A stretch of DNA of 64,000 nt, taken from NCBI GenBank assembly GCA_963845485.1, contig CAWJSI010000005.1, positions 1 to 64,000 on the forward strand, given 5' to 3'. The number at the start of each line of letters is the position of its first letter. Position 1 is the first letter of the stretch. The position numbers and the translations under genes were made by a program. Source of the stretch: Bog-756 sp963845485 (lineage in GTDB: Bacteria; Actinomycetota; Acidimicrobiia; Acidimicrobiales; RAAP-2). This document shows, in pieces, positions 52,371 through 60,416 of this stretch. Below the pieces are notes generated by a model. That model made no database searches. It was not told the origin of the DNA and saw only the letters and a list, made by a program, of their open reading frames with translations.

Positions 52371-53379
52371 CGAGCCCCGTCTCGATCTTCGCCACGACAC
52401 CGGTGCCGGGGGTGAAGAAGACCGTGTTGACCTTGGTCCAACCACCCAGGCTGTCGATGGTGAAGAGGGACTGGGGCTTCGGGAACTTGAACTGGGCGGC
52501 CACCTTCGGCAACACCGGACGGTAGCCCTGCTGGCCCCAGACCTTCTGGCCGGCCGGCGAGAGCAGGTAGGCCACGAAGGCCTTGGCCGCCGACGGGTTG
52601 GTGGCCTTCAGCGAAACGGCGATGGGGTTCTGGATCAGGATGGTCTGGGGCGGGGTGATGATGGTGATGGGCTCACCCTGCTTGGCGGCGTAGAGGGCAT
52701 CGTCCTCGTAGTCGAGCAGTACGTCGCCTTCACCGGACAGGAAGGTCTGGAGGGCGGTCGAGGCGCTCGAGGGCTGGGCCACGGTGTTCTTCAGCAGCTT
52801 GGTCAGGTACGCCGTGGCCTGGGCCTTGTTCTTGCCCTGCTGGAGCTGGGCGCCGTAGGCGGCCATCAGGTTCCACTTGGCACTACCCGAGCTGAACGGG
52901 TTGGGGGTGACGACTCCGACGCCGCTCTTGATGAGGCTGGCCCAGTTGGTGATGTGCTTGGGATTCCCTTTGCGGACGACGAACGAGACGATGGAGTTGG
53001 TCACCATGCCCTTGGTGGGGGTGGCGGCCCACTTGGGCGAGACGATGCCCGCCTTGACCAGCTTGGTCATGTCCGGCTCGAGCGAGAAGTTGACCACGTC
53101 GGCGGGAAGCCCGGAGGCCACCGCGGTCGACTGGGAGCCCGAGGCCCCGAAGGACTGGGAGAAGGTGACGCCGCTACCGGCCGAGGTGGCGTTGAAGGCG
53201 GTGATGAGGGCGGCGTAGGCCGGCTTGGGGGTGGAGTAGGCGACCAGGGCCACCGAGCCGCTGGCCGCTCCGGCGGTCGCCGGGATGGCCGCCCCTGCGG
53301 CGAGGGTTAGTCCCAACAGCGCGGCGCCACCCCCGATCCGGATCTTGCGGGTTGACCAGGAACGAATAGGGGTCTGCAC
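52348..53379 (-). CDS. Sulfate-binding extracytoplasmic protein (Sbp/CysP-like)
   Basis: This 343-residue protein captures sulfate for the CysTWA transporter. A signal peptide (GAALLGLTLAAGAAIPATA, cut near AGA) comes first. The mature part has AYSTPKPAYAALITAFNATS, FGASGSQSTAVASGLPADVV, the sulfate-family segment TPNPFSSGSAKWNLMAAYGA and DYEDDALYAAKQGEP. No lipobox Cys is seen, so it may be free or anchored by other means. The GTG at 53379 overlaps a strong AGGAGG, so normal initiation there is awkward; an ATT at 53359 has better spacing. A promoter is placed so that the message would be nearly leaderless. Confidence 0.93.
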   Translation of the reverse strand: MQTPIRSWSTRKIRIGGGAALLGLTLAAGAAIPATAGAASGSVALVAYSTPKPAYAALITAFNATSAGSGVTFSQSFGASGSQSTAVASGLPADVVNFSLEPDMTKLVKAGIVSPKWAATPTKGMVTNSIVSFVVRKGNPKHITNWASLIKSGVGVVTPNPFSSGSAKWNLMAAYGAQLQQGKNKAQATAYLTKLLKNTVAQPSSASTALQTFLSGEGDVLLDYEDDALYAAKQGEPITIITPPQTILIQNPIAVSLKATNPSAAKAFVAYLLSPAGQKVWGQQGYRPVLPKVAAQFKFPKPQSLFTIDSLGGWTKVNTVFFTPGTGVVAKIETGLGVSTSSS

Positions 53380-53387
53380 CTCCTAAT

Positions 53388-53415
53388 TCCATACCAAGTC
53401 GCTGGGCTTTGTCAA
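53388..53415 (-). promoter_or_regulatory. Promoter of the sulfate transporter operon
   Basis: On the minus strand TTGACA (53415-53410) is followed after 16 bases by TATGGA (53393-53388), and the predicted start of transcription near 53381 lies two bases before the GTG of the binding-protein gene. The perfect -35 box is unusual for this GC-rich sequence. The message would be almost leaderless. A sulfur-responsive regulator is expected, but no operator was recognised. Confidence 0.6.
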
Positions 53416-53705
53416 GTAGAAACGACCACGGACCGCGAGCGGACGACGCCGTTGCGTGCTGGAATCCGGGAGTCGTCGGGGACGCCGACCGTTCGCACGG
53501 CCCGAAGCAAGGCCCGGCCCCTGGGGTGCAACCAGTCACAGCGTGGCGGCAGCCTCGCCGGATCCCTTGTCCTCGTAGTGGCGGGGAAGAGTGTGCCGAC
53601 GCCATCGGCACCGGCGCGCCAGTCGCCGAACTGACCCATGGGACCTGGCGTGCGCCCGCCCGGGCCCGGAGGGCCGCTACGGGCGCCCCGACCAGCCGGT
53701 CCCGC
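53416..53705. other. Intergenic stretch, no supported gene
   Basis: About 290 bases upstream of the sulfate operon. Open frames here on both strands are short and show only the biased composition of GC-rich shadow frames. I see no tRNA, conserved motif or repeat. Any regulator-binding site for the operon would lie here. Confidence 0.5.
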
Positions 53706-53861
53706 TCAGGGTTGGCGGAGGGTGCGGGCCCGCTCGATATGGCTCATGCGCACCTGGGCCACCAGCCAGTTGTCCGATCGGGTGAGCTCCCGCTCTGCCG
53801 GTCGGTGATGGTGGCCGGATGGGGCGTCGGTGCGCGCACCGCACTTCCGACACACGGGCAT
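53706..53861 (-). CDS. Small protein with CxxC motif, unknown function
   Basis: The 51-residue protein from the ATG at 53861 begins PVCRKCGARTDAP, a single CxxC as in half of a zinc ribbon, followed by a charged region and the helix-like NWLVAQVRMSHIERARTLRQ. The frame is open to 53933. Only one Cys pair is present, so any zinc site would need the His residues in SGHHHRP or a dimer. I do not recognise the family. It may be an unannotated small protein or a chance open frame. Confidence 0.4.
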   Translation of the reverse strand: MPVCRKCGARTDAPSGHHHRPAERELTRSDNWLVAQVRMSHIERARTLRQP

Positions 53862-53993
53862 GCGCCCGTTGGTTTCGGGGGTGTGGTGCTCGTCGAGCCG
53901 GTTTCCTACCTGGGATGCCTCGGGTGTGACCATGGTGCTCCGATCGCCCGGCGCTGGCCCGTGGGTCCCGTGCCGGGCCTCATGAAGGGGCGG

Positions 53994-54107
53994 CTAACGG
54001 GTCAACCCCTTGCGGGTCTGCTCCTTGTCCTTTTTGGCCTGTCGCTTCTCTTTGAGTGACTTGCCGGACTTCTTGGAGGCGGTCTTGCGGGGTGACTTGT
54101 CGGTCAT
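53994..54107 (-). CDS. Very small Lys-rich protein, conserved actinobacterial type
   Basis: The 37-residue protein begins TDKSPRKTASKKSGKSLKEK and ends DKEQTRKGLTR, and is strongly basic. It has a ribosome site (GGAAGGGGG) before the ATG. The DKSPR..SKKSGKS pattern resembles a small family of unknown function found in many actinobacteria. The length is normal for that group. No structure or role is known; binding to nucleic acid is an inference from charge. Confidence 0.75.
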   Translation of the reverse strand: MTDKSPRKTASKKSGKSLKEKRQAKKDKEQTRKGLTR

Positions 54108-54246
54108 ATCGTCCCCCTTCCCTACGACGAGCGTACTCCTCTGGGTCGGGCGCGCCACCTGACTACCATCCGGGTCGTGTCGGTCCTCCCGCCAGCGGCG
54201 ACGGTTTCCCTCCCCGTGCCGTGGTGACACCGTTGCCGGGCCCACC

Positions 54247-55365
54247 GTGAGCGACTCGCCGCGCTCGAATCCGCTGACCCCCGACCGGCTTCGTCTCGAC
54301 CGACTCGCCGCCCAGCTCCTGGTCGGACCGCGGGCTGGCTCGCCCGAGGAGGTCGTGAGTCGGCTGGCTGCCGTTCAGGCCCAGGACGAACGCGGATTCC
54401 GCCTGGCCGTCCGCAGCCGGAGCGACGGCCTGGTCGCCGCCGACGTCGACGCGGCCCTCACCGAGTCACGCTCGCTGGTGGTGACCTGGCTCAATCGGGG
54501 AACGCTGCACCTCGTGACCACCGAGGATTACTGGTGGCTCCACCCGATCACCGCGCCGCGGGTGGTGGGGGAGAACGACCGGCGACTACGCCAGCTCGGA
54601 GTGAGCGACCGTGAGGCCGAGCGGGGGATCGACGTGATCGTGGACGCCCTGGCCGGCGCCGGCCCCCTGTCCCGCCCCGACCTCCGTCGGGGTCTCGAGG
54701 CCTCCGGGGTGCCCTGCCCCGGACAGATCTTCATCCATCTGGTGGCGGCGGCCAGTCTGCGTGGCCTGGTGGTGCGGGGGCCGGTCCTCGAAGGTGCCCA
54801 TGCCTACGTGCTGGCGGCCGACTGGCTCGGTCGTCCGCCGCGGCCACTCGACGCCGATGAGGCCCATGGTCGGCTGGCCCGTCGGTATCTGGCCGGCCAC
54901 GGACCGGCCTCGGCTCGGGACCTGGCCGCCTGGTCCGGGATCACCCTGGCTGACGCCCGGAGGGGACTGGCCGTGATCGCCGATGAGGTCGCACAGGTGA
55001 CGACCGGTGGCGGGCCGGCCGATGCCGCCGGTGAGCCGTGCTACCGGCTCTCGGGCAGTGATCACGGCGGCCCGACCGCGCCTCCTCCCCGTCTACTCGG
55101 GCCGTTCGACCCCCTCCTGCACGGGTGGCGCTCACGGGAGCTCACCGTCGGCGACCACGGCAGCATCGTGACCACCAACGGCATCTTCCGGCCGGTGGCC
55201 CTGGTCCGAGGTCGGGCCGTTGCCACCTGGACGCTTCCGGGCGGGATCGTCACCATCGATCCGCTCGAGGAGCTGTCCGCACGGGTGCGGGCGGCGCTGG
55301 CCAAAGAGGCCGCCGACGTGCAGCGGTTCCTGGGCCTCGACGGTGGGCCGGCGGTGTTCTGTTGA
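54247..55365 (+). CDS. Winged-helix DNA-binding protein, AlkZ/HTH_42 (DUF1006) type
   Basis: The GTG-started 372-residue protein belongs to the winged-helix HTH_42 superfamily that includes the AlkZ DNA glycosylases, which excise crosslinked or alkylated bases. The N-terminal AVQAQDERGFRLAVRSRSDG contains the QxQ segment that is catalytic in that family. SLVVTWLNRGTLHLVTTEDY and WWLHPITAPRVV follow as its typical DNA-binding loops. The C-terminal part has LLGPFDPLLHGWRSRE. An excision function is plausible but not proven. It is a single gene. Confidence 0.85.
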   Translation: MSDSPRSNPLTPDRLRLDRLAAQLLVGPRAGSPEEVVSRLAAVQAQDERGFRLAVRSRSDGLVAADVDAALTESRSLVVTWLNRGTLHLVTTEDYWWLHPITAPRVVGENDRRLRQLGVSDREAERGIDVIVDALAGAGPLSRPDLRRGLEASGVPCPGQIFIHLVAAASLRGLVVRGPVLEGAHAYVLAADWLGRPPRPLDADEAHGRLARRYLAGHGPASARDLAAWSGITLADARRGLAVIADEVAQVTTGGGPADAAGEPCYRLSGSDHGGPTAPPPRLLGPFDPLLHGWRSRELTVGDHGSIVTTNGIFRPVALVRGRAVATWTLPGGIVTIDPLEELSARVRAALAKEAADVQRFLGLDGGPAVFC

Positions 55366-55482
55366 GGACGGTGGTGTTCCGCCGGAGGATGGGTGGGTCG
55401 TCGCAGACCGGCCGGCACCGACCACCCCGTCATCGTGATTTCGGCAGGGTTACAGTTCCCGTAGCGGAAGTAGGGGGACGCC

Positions 55483-56883
55483 ATGTGGAGGCGAAGAGCA
55501 GCAGCGGTGGGAGCGGTGGTCCTGGCCGCGACCGTCCTCAGTGCCTGTGACTGGACCATGTACAGGGCCGGGCCGAGCCTGAACGGCTGGAACGCCTTCG
55601 AGAACACGATCTCGGTGTCGAACGTGGGCAACCTGCGGGCCGCGTTCACCGGAACGTCATCGCAAAGCGACGGCTCGATCACCGTGGCCGGCGGCGTCGT
55701 GTATGTCGAGGGAGTCGGCACCACGACGAGCCCCCCCGAGTTGGCGGCCTTCGACGCCAACGGCACCACCGACTGCAGCGGGGTCGTGCCGACCTGTACA
55801 CCACTGTGGACGGCAACGTTGCCGGCCGGAACGGGTCACTCAACTCCCGCCGTGGCCAACGGCATCGTCTACGTGTCCGCCGGGGATCTGTACGCCTACG
55901 ACGCGGCGGGTACTACCGACTGCAGCGGAACCCCCAAGGTGTGCACCCCCCTGTGGGAGGGCCGGGTGAGTGCGGCGAACTACTCCTCCCCGAACATCGT
56001 CAACGGGGTGGTCTATGTGGGCGGGAGTGGTTCGGCCATGTTGTACACCTTCGACGCGTCGGGCTCGACGAACTGCTCGGGTACACCCAAGGTGTGCCAA
56101 CCGTTGTGGCAGGGATCGACCGCGGCCGGGGGCAGCCAGGGAGCGATCTCCGCCCCGGCCTTCGCCAACGGCGTGGTCTACATCGCTGCGGGTGACGGGA
56201 GTCTCTACGCCTTCGACGGGAGCGGCAAGACCAACTGCTCGGGGAGCCCGGTTGTCTGTACCCAGCTGTGGTCGGCTCACGTCGGAGGTACCGCGCCACC
56301 CCCGCAGACCGCCCCTGCCGTGGCCAACGGCGCCGTCTACTACGCCAACGGGACCCTCTACGCTTTCGACGCCGCTGGAGTAAGCGGCTGTAGTGGTACC
56401 CCCAAGGTCTGCACGCCGATGTGGACGGGTGCGGGGTCGGCCATCTCCTCGCCTGCGGTGACCAACAGCACCGTCTACGTGGGTGAGGCCTCCTTCGGTG
56501 GCCAGAGTGGTGTGGCGGCGTTCGACGCTTCGGGAACGAACGGTTGCGCCGGCACACCCAAGGTCTGTAATCCCCTCTGGTTCGACTCGGTCAGCGGCGG
56601 AACCGTCGGCCTCGGCGGGTACTCGTCGCCGACGGTGGCCAACGGGGTGCTCTACGTCGGTGGGAACGACTTTAGGGCCGGAGGTGGGCTCTATGCCTTC
56701 GACGCCGCGGGCAGCACCGATTGCTCGGGAACGCCGCGAACATGCGCACCGCTGTTTACCTATTCGGTGGGCGCAGGGACCTACGTCTTCTCCGACGCCG
56801 CCGTGGCCAACGCCACCGTGTATCTGCGTGAGTCGAACCTCACCGGGGATGTGACGAACTTCGTGGCGCTCAAACTGCCCTGA
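55483..56883 (+). CDS. Lipoprotein with seven PQQ-like beta-propeller repeats carrying paired cysteines
   Basis: The 466-residue precursor has a signal and a lipobox (VLSAC), so it is anchored at Cys22. A short repeat occurs seven times. It is typified by DAAGTTDCSGTPKVCTPLW, with two Cys seven or eight residues apart and a conserved LW, and each follows a strand like VANGVVYVGG. The seven copies should form a seven-bladed propeller, each blade carrying a Cys pair that could make a disulfide. It resembles PQQ-binding propellers or BamB-like domains but has no cofactor site visible. No neighbour suggests a partner, so the function is open. Confidence 0.85.
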   Translation: MWRRRAAAVGAVVLAATVLSACDWTMYRAGPSLNGWNAFENTISVSNVGNLRAAFTGTSSQSDGSITVAGGVVYVEGVGTTTSPPELAAFDANGTTDCSGVVPTCTPLWTATLPAGTGHSTPAVANGIVYVSAGDLYAYDAAGTTDCSGTPKVCTPLWEGRVSAANYSSPNIVNGVVYVGGSGSAMLYTFDASGSTNCSGTPKVCQPLWQGSTAAGGSQGAISAPAFANGVVYIAAGDGSLYAFDGSGKTNCSGSPVVCTQLWSAHVGGTAPPPQTAPAVANGAVYYANGTLYAFDAAGVSGCSGTPKVCTPMWTGAGSAISSPAVTNSTVYVGEASFGGQSGVAAFDASGTNGCAGTPKVCNPLWFDSVSGGTVGLGGYSSPTVANGVLYVGGNDFRAGGGLYAFDAAGSTDCSGTPRTCAPLFTYSVGAGTYVFSDAAVANATVYLRESNLTGDVTNFVALKLP

Positions 56884-57026
56884 ACGGGCAGGCCATTGGT
56901 GCAGAGGACACGACTGGGGTCCCGCGCCGTTCTGGCTGGATCATGTCGGGTAGCCGATAACCGCCATGGGCTGGAGCCCGGCGAACGGGTGGACCCAGGT
57001 CGGCGGAAGACCAATGTCACGGTGGC

Positions 57027-58802
57027 CTACGTCCAGGCGAAGACCTCGACCCGGTTCTTCCCTTCCTCCTTGGCCCAGTACATGGCGGCGTCGGCCTCCT
57101 CGACTACGTCGGAGGCGGTCATGGTGCCGGCATGGTCGAGGGCCAACGCTGACGGATAGGTGATGCCGACGCTGACCGTGACCCGGTGCTCCACGCCCTG
57201 GACGGTGATGGGCACCCGGAGAGCCTGGACCACCCGGTCGGCCACCCGCAGGGCCAAGTTTCGGTCGAAGGCCACATCGGTCGGGGACGGTTCGGGAGCT
57301 GCGGTCTCGTCGTTGCGGTTCCAGGGCTCGATGACGAGGACGAACTCGTCACCACCCACGCGGGCCACGGTGTCCCCTTCACGTACGACCTTGCTCAGGC
57401 GCTCCGCCGTCTCGATGAGGACGGCGTCGCCGGCGGCGTGACCTGAGGTGTCGTTGACCTGCTTGAAGCCGTCGAGGTCACAGAACAGGACGGCGATCTC
57501 CCGTCCCTGGCGTTCCGATCGGGCCAGGGCCGCGGTCAGTCGATCGAGCAGCAGGGCCCGGTTGGGAAGCCCGGTGAGGCTGTCATGGAGTGCGTCGTAG
57601 GAGAGCTTCTCTTCGGCCACGACGAGATCGGTCACGTCGCGGAGGACGCCGAGCACCTCGGTCACCACGCCGCTGGTATCGCGCCGGAAGGGAACAATGC
57701 GGCGGCTCAGCCACCGCCACCCGTCGTCACCGTGGCACACCCGGTAGCGCTCCTCGAGCACCTCACCGTCGGCGAGGTGGAGGGCGCGCTCGTCCATGCT
57801 CTGGAGGCGGGCCTGGTCGTCGTTGTGCACCATCGTCTCGGCGATGGACGAGGGGGCCGACCCATCGGTGGGTCCGGGGAGGCCGGGCACCTGCTCGTCC
57901 CGTGAGGCGTAGATGGTGGCCCCGGTCCTGATGTCGGTGATGAAGGTGTAGTCCGGCGATGCGGCGATGACCGCCTGCTGGAAGGCGGTGGCCTCGATGA
58001 TGTCGGCCTCGGCTGCCACCTGGTCGGTGACGTCGACCACGGCCCCGACCCGCCGTCGGAGGGTTCCGTCCTCGAATACGCCGCGGATGTACGAGTCGAA
58101 GGTGCGGACCTCACCGTCGCCGGCCCGGAACATCCGGTAGCGGATCCGGATGGGCTCGTCGCTCAGTCGGGCCGCGTCCAACGCCCCGTCGACCAGCTTC
58201 CGGTCGTCGGGGTGGACCCGGGCCGCCGCCTCGGTGTAGCCGCCATGGAAGGGTCTCGGGTCGAGGTGGTGGAGGGCGAAGAGCCCGTCGGACCAAGTGA
58301 TGACGTCGGTTGCCGTGTCCCACTCCCAGGATCCGGAGTGCCCGATGGACTCGGCATCCTGCAATCGGCGGCGTTCCTCGCGCAGTCCCCGCTCGGAATC
58401 CCGCAGGGCCCGCTCGGAGCGCCGGGCCTCGGTGATGTCGAGGGCGTAGCCGATGCCGGCCATGATCGACCCGTCGTTGTCGGCCAGGGGCGAGATCCGG
58501 TGGAGGTATGTCCGCTCACCGAAGGTGATCTCGAGCGACGCCTCTTCGCCGGTCAGGGCCAACCGGTAGGGACCCTCGAGCCTGGCTGCCACCTCGGCTG
58601 GGAACACCTCGTAGATGGTCCGGCCCTGGATGGTGTCCTGGGTGAGGCCCACCGTGGCCAGACCCTGGCCTCCGGCGCACAGGTAGCGCAGCTCCTGGTC
58701 GAAGACAACGATGGCCCCCTCAGGGAAGCCCTGGACGATGGGGTGGGAGCCGGCCACGGCCAGGAGCTCACGGGCGGACCGCGCCGGTCCCGAGCCGCTC
58801 AC
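57027..58802 (-). CDS. PAS-domain diguanylate cyclase (GGDEF)
   Basis: This protein of about 591 residues has three PAS-type sensory regions and a C-terminal GGDEF domain that makes cyclic di-GMP. PAS 1 (VFDQELRYLCAGGQGLATVG) ends near 130, PAS 2 starts GSWEWDTATDVITWSDGLF, and PAS 3 (IEATAFQQAVIAASPDYTFI) precedes EEKLSYDALHDSLTGLPNRA. The active site is VARVGGDEFVLV, so catalysis should be intact; no EAL domain follows. Start choice is uncertain: the frame is open to 59438, and the GTG at 58802 begins after the low-complexity part. No signal peptide or membrane helix was seen. Confidence 0.9.
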   Translation of the reverse strand: MSGSGPARSARELLAVAGSHPIVQGFPEGAIVVFDQELRYLCAGGQGLATVGLTQDTIQGRTIYEVFPAEVAARLEGPYRLALTGEEASLEITFGERTYLHRISPLADNDGSIMAGIGYALDITEARRSERALRDSERGLREERRRLQDAESIGHSGSWEWDTATDVITWSDGLFALHHLDPRPFHGGYTEAAARVHPDDRKLVDGALDAARLSDEPIRIRYRMFRAGDGEVRTFDSYIRGVFEDGTLRRRVGAVVDVTDQVAAEADIIEATAFQQAVIAASPDYTFITDIRTGATIYASRDEQVPGLPGPTDGSAPSSIAETMVHNDDQARLQSMDERALHLADGEVLEERYRVCHGDDGWRWLSRRIVPFRRDTSGVVTEVLGVLRDVTDLVVAEEKLSYDALHDSLTGLPNRALLLDRLTAALARSERQGREIAVLFCDLDGFKQVNDTSGHAAGDAVLIETAERLSKVVREGDTVARVGGDEFVLVIEPWNRNDETAAPEPSPTDVAFDRNLALRVADRVVQALRVPITVQGVEHRVTVSVGITYPSALALDHAGTMTASDVVEEADAAMYWAKEEGKNRVEVFAWT

Positions 58803-59022
58803 CGGACCGACCAGCTGGCGGTGCGACCGGCACACTCCCACGGCGGACCGACGACGGGCACGCCGCGGCCATCGGGGACGCACCGGTTGTGAGCCATAGG
58901 TCCTGTATCGGAAGTTCCGGGAGGGTCCTGAAGGGAATTGCCTGGTCCCCGGCGTAAGGGGCGCACGCCCCCTACCGTTTTTCCACGTCCAGGACGGACT
59001 GCCCAATCGGCGACGACCTGGG
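58803..59022. other. Intergenic stretch with a GC hairpin and T run
   Basis: No supported gene. On the plus strand GGGGC at 58958-58962 pairs with GCCCC at 58967-58971 around a four-base loop, and a run of five T starts at 58978, an intrinsic-terminator-like form. It faces the broken PIN gene downstream and may end an unseen plus-strand transcript. Confidence 0.45.
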
Positions 59023-59388
59023 GTCACCGCACCAGCGGTCGGCACCCAAATCTGGGCGGCCAGCCAGGTCGGACGCGACGTGGTGACACCGACACTGGTG
59101 TTGGCCGAGCGGCATCGAGGGCGCAGGGTCCAGCGCGTGGGTGCTCTGCTGGCCCGGTACGAGGGGCCATCAGCTGTCGCGACACCGACGTCGAACTGGC
59201 CCGGTTGGTTGGTGGTGTGCTCCACGCCTCGTCGGCGGGGAACGAGGACATGGTCGACGCCATGTCGTGGCGGTCGCGGTCGCGGCGGTGGTGGTGTCGT
59301 GGTGACCCGAGACACCGGTGATCTCGAACGACTCGCCGCTCCCTGCCGGTCGGTTGTCGTGGCGGGACTCGACGACTCGCCCGGCTGA
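59023..59388 (+). pseudogene. PIN-domain toxin-like gene (VapC type), broken by three frame changes
   Basis: Pieces in three frames read together as a PIN ribonuclease: RDVVTPTLVLAERHRG, VQRVGALLARYEG, SCRDTDVELARLVGGVLHAS, GNEDMVDAM, VVAVAVAA, then VVVTRDTGDLERLAAP. The Asp of EDMVDA and the Asp in TRDTGDLE are the usual metal ligands. Each break, near 59165, 59262 and 59289, can be repaired by inserting one G. The N-terminal strand with the first Asp is not visible, so the gene is probably truncated there too. No antitoxin gene was found beside it. Confidence 0.5.
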
Positions 59389-59501
59389 GGCACCACCGGG
59401 TCTCTGAGAGGCCCAAAACTCGACATGGGTTCGATCACGCCGACTGGGCGATCGGAAGTGTTCCGAGAGGTCGGAACGATCCGTGGCTGGCCACAACGGG
59501 C

Positions 59502-59945
59502 TCAGGGCTTGGATCCGGGAGGACCGTCGATGCCCCGGTGCTCCCGGCGCCAGACCAGACGGAGTCCGGTCCACTCGTTGTCGATGGCGCAGACCTTGTT
59601 GTCGACCAGTCCGAGAGGAAGGGCGATCCGACGCACCTCGTGGTCGGTCAGGTCGGTCTCGAGCTTCGATGTCCTCTTCGGCCAGGCTGTCCAGAGCCCG
59701 CCGGAGGGGAAGACCATCGCCGCCAACCGCTCGATGGCTGCCTCGAGGGCGATGACTTCGGTGAAGAAGGCGAGTACGACGTCGGCGGTGCCGCGGGCCT
59801 GGCGGCGCACGGTGACCTCCGGTGGCAGGTCGAGGTCCAAGGGGTCGGGCATCCCGAGCAGGACGAGCCGGGACCCGGTGACGATGCCCAGCTTCTTGGC
59901 CAGTGGCGTCGACGGGGTGTTGACCACGGTCTCGAAGTATCGCAC
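59502..59945 (-). CDS. DUF3052-like conserved protein
   Basis: The 147-residue protein starts near STPLAKKLGIVTGSRLVLLG, continues LDLDLPPEVTVRRQARGTAD and FFTEVIALEAAIERLAAMVF, then has GGLWTAWPKRTSKLETDLTD and ALPLGLVDNKVCAIDNEWTG. The last two are the signature of DUF3052-type proteins of actinobacteria. It has no signal or membrane segment and no known function. The GTG at 59945 is chosen; a GTG at 59927 is possible. It lies 74 bases after the gene at 60020 in the same direction and could share its transcript. Confidence 0.75.
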   Translation of the reverse strand: MRYFETVVNTPSTPLAKKLGIVTGSRLVLLGMPDPLDLDLPPEVTVRRQARGTADVVLAFFTEVIALEAAIERLAAMVFPSGGLWTAWPKRTSKLETDLTDHEVRRIALPLGLVDNKVCAIDNEWTGLRLVWRREHRGIDGPPGSKP

Positions 59946-60019
59946 CCGCTGGGACGGCCGTTACCCGTTGGTGCCACGTAGGTACTGGCGCGACCGACTG
60001 ACGGCGACTGACCGACCGG

Positions 60020-60412
60020 CTACGTCCGCACCTCTGGTGCCCGGGAGGAGCCGACCGCGGCGGGCCAGGTCAACTGGGCCACTTCGCCCCCGGCGACCAC
60101 GAGGTCCACCACCGGGTCCGATGCCGACCGAACCGGGTCGTTGGGCCGGATCCGGAGCTGGTAGTGGCCAGCCACAAGAGACCCGAAGACACCGGCGTGG
60201 GCCACGGTGTCCCGGAGGTCCCGCGGTCGGATGGCGGTGTGGGTCCCGTTCCAAGGTTGGCCGAGGGGTCGGATCTCGATCTCCTCACCGACGAGGTGGC
60301 CCGGGGTGAAGATGATGGCCGCCCCCTTGTCGCCCCCGATGTCGAGGACCACAGTGCCCTCGCCGCTCGGGCCGAGTGCGACCTCGGCCCGAGCGTGGGT
60401 GTGCGCTCCCAT
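60020..60412 (-). CDS. Conserved hypothetical protein downstream of DUF4331
   Basis: This 130-residue protein starts four bases after the DUF4331 stop, so the two are probably translated together. It has GEGTVVLDIGGDKGAAIIFT, GEEIEIRPLGQPWNGTHTAI and HAGVFGSLVAGHYQLRIRPN, beta-rich and soluble, without signal peptide. Similar stretches occur in actinobacterial hypothetical proteins. The fold and role are not known. Its close spacing suggests it works with or is regulated with the DUF4331 protein. Confidence 0.7.
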   Translation of the reverse strand: MGAHTHARAEVALGPSGEGTVVLDIGGDKGAAIIFTPGHLVGEEIEIRPLGQPWNGTHTAIRPRDLRDTVAHAGVFGSLVAGHYQLRIRPNDPVRSASDPVVDLVVAGGEVAQLTWPAAVGSSRAPEVRT

Positions 60413-60416
60413 GGGA

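Noticed and set aside
58803..59438. N-terminal extension of the PAS-GGDEF frame
   Set aside because: The residues before about 58802 are Arg/Pro/Thr-rich without domain features, and the same DNA holds the PIN-like remnant on the other strand.
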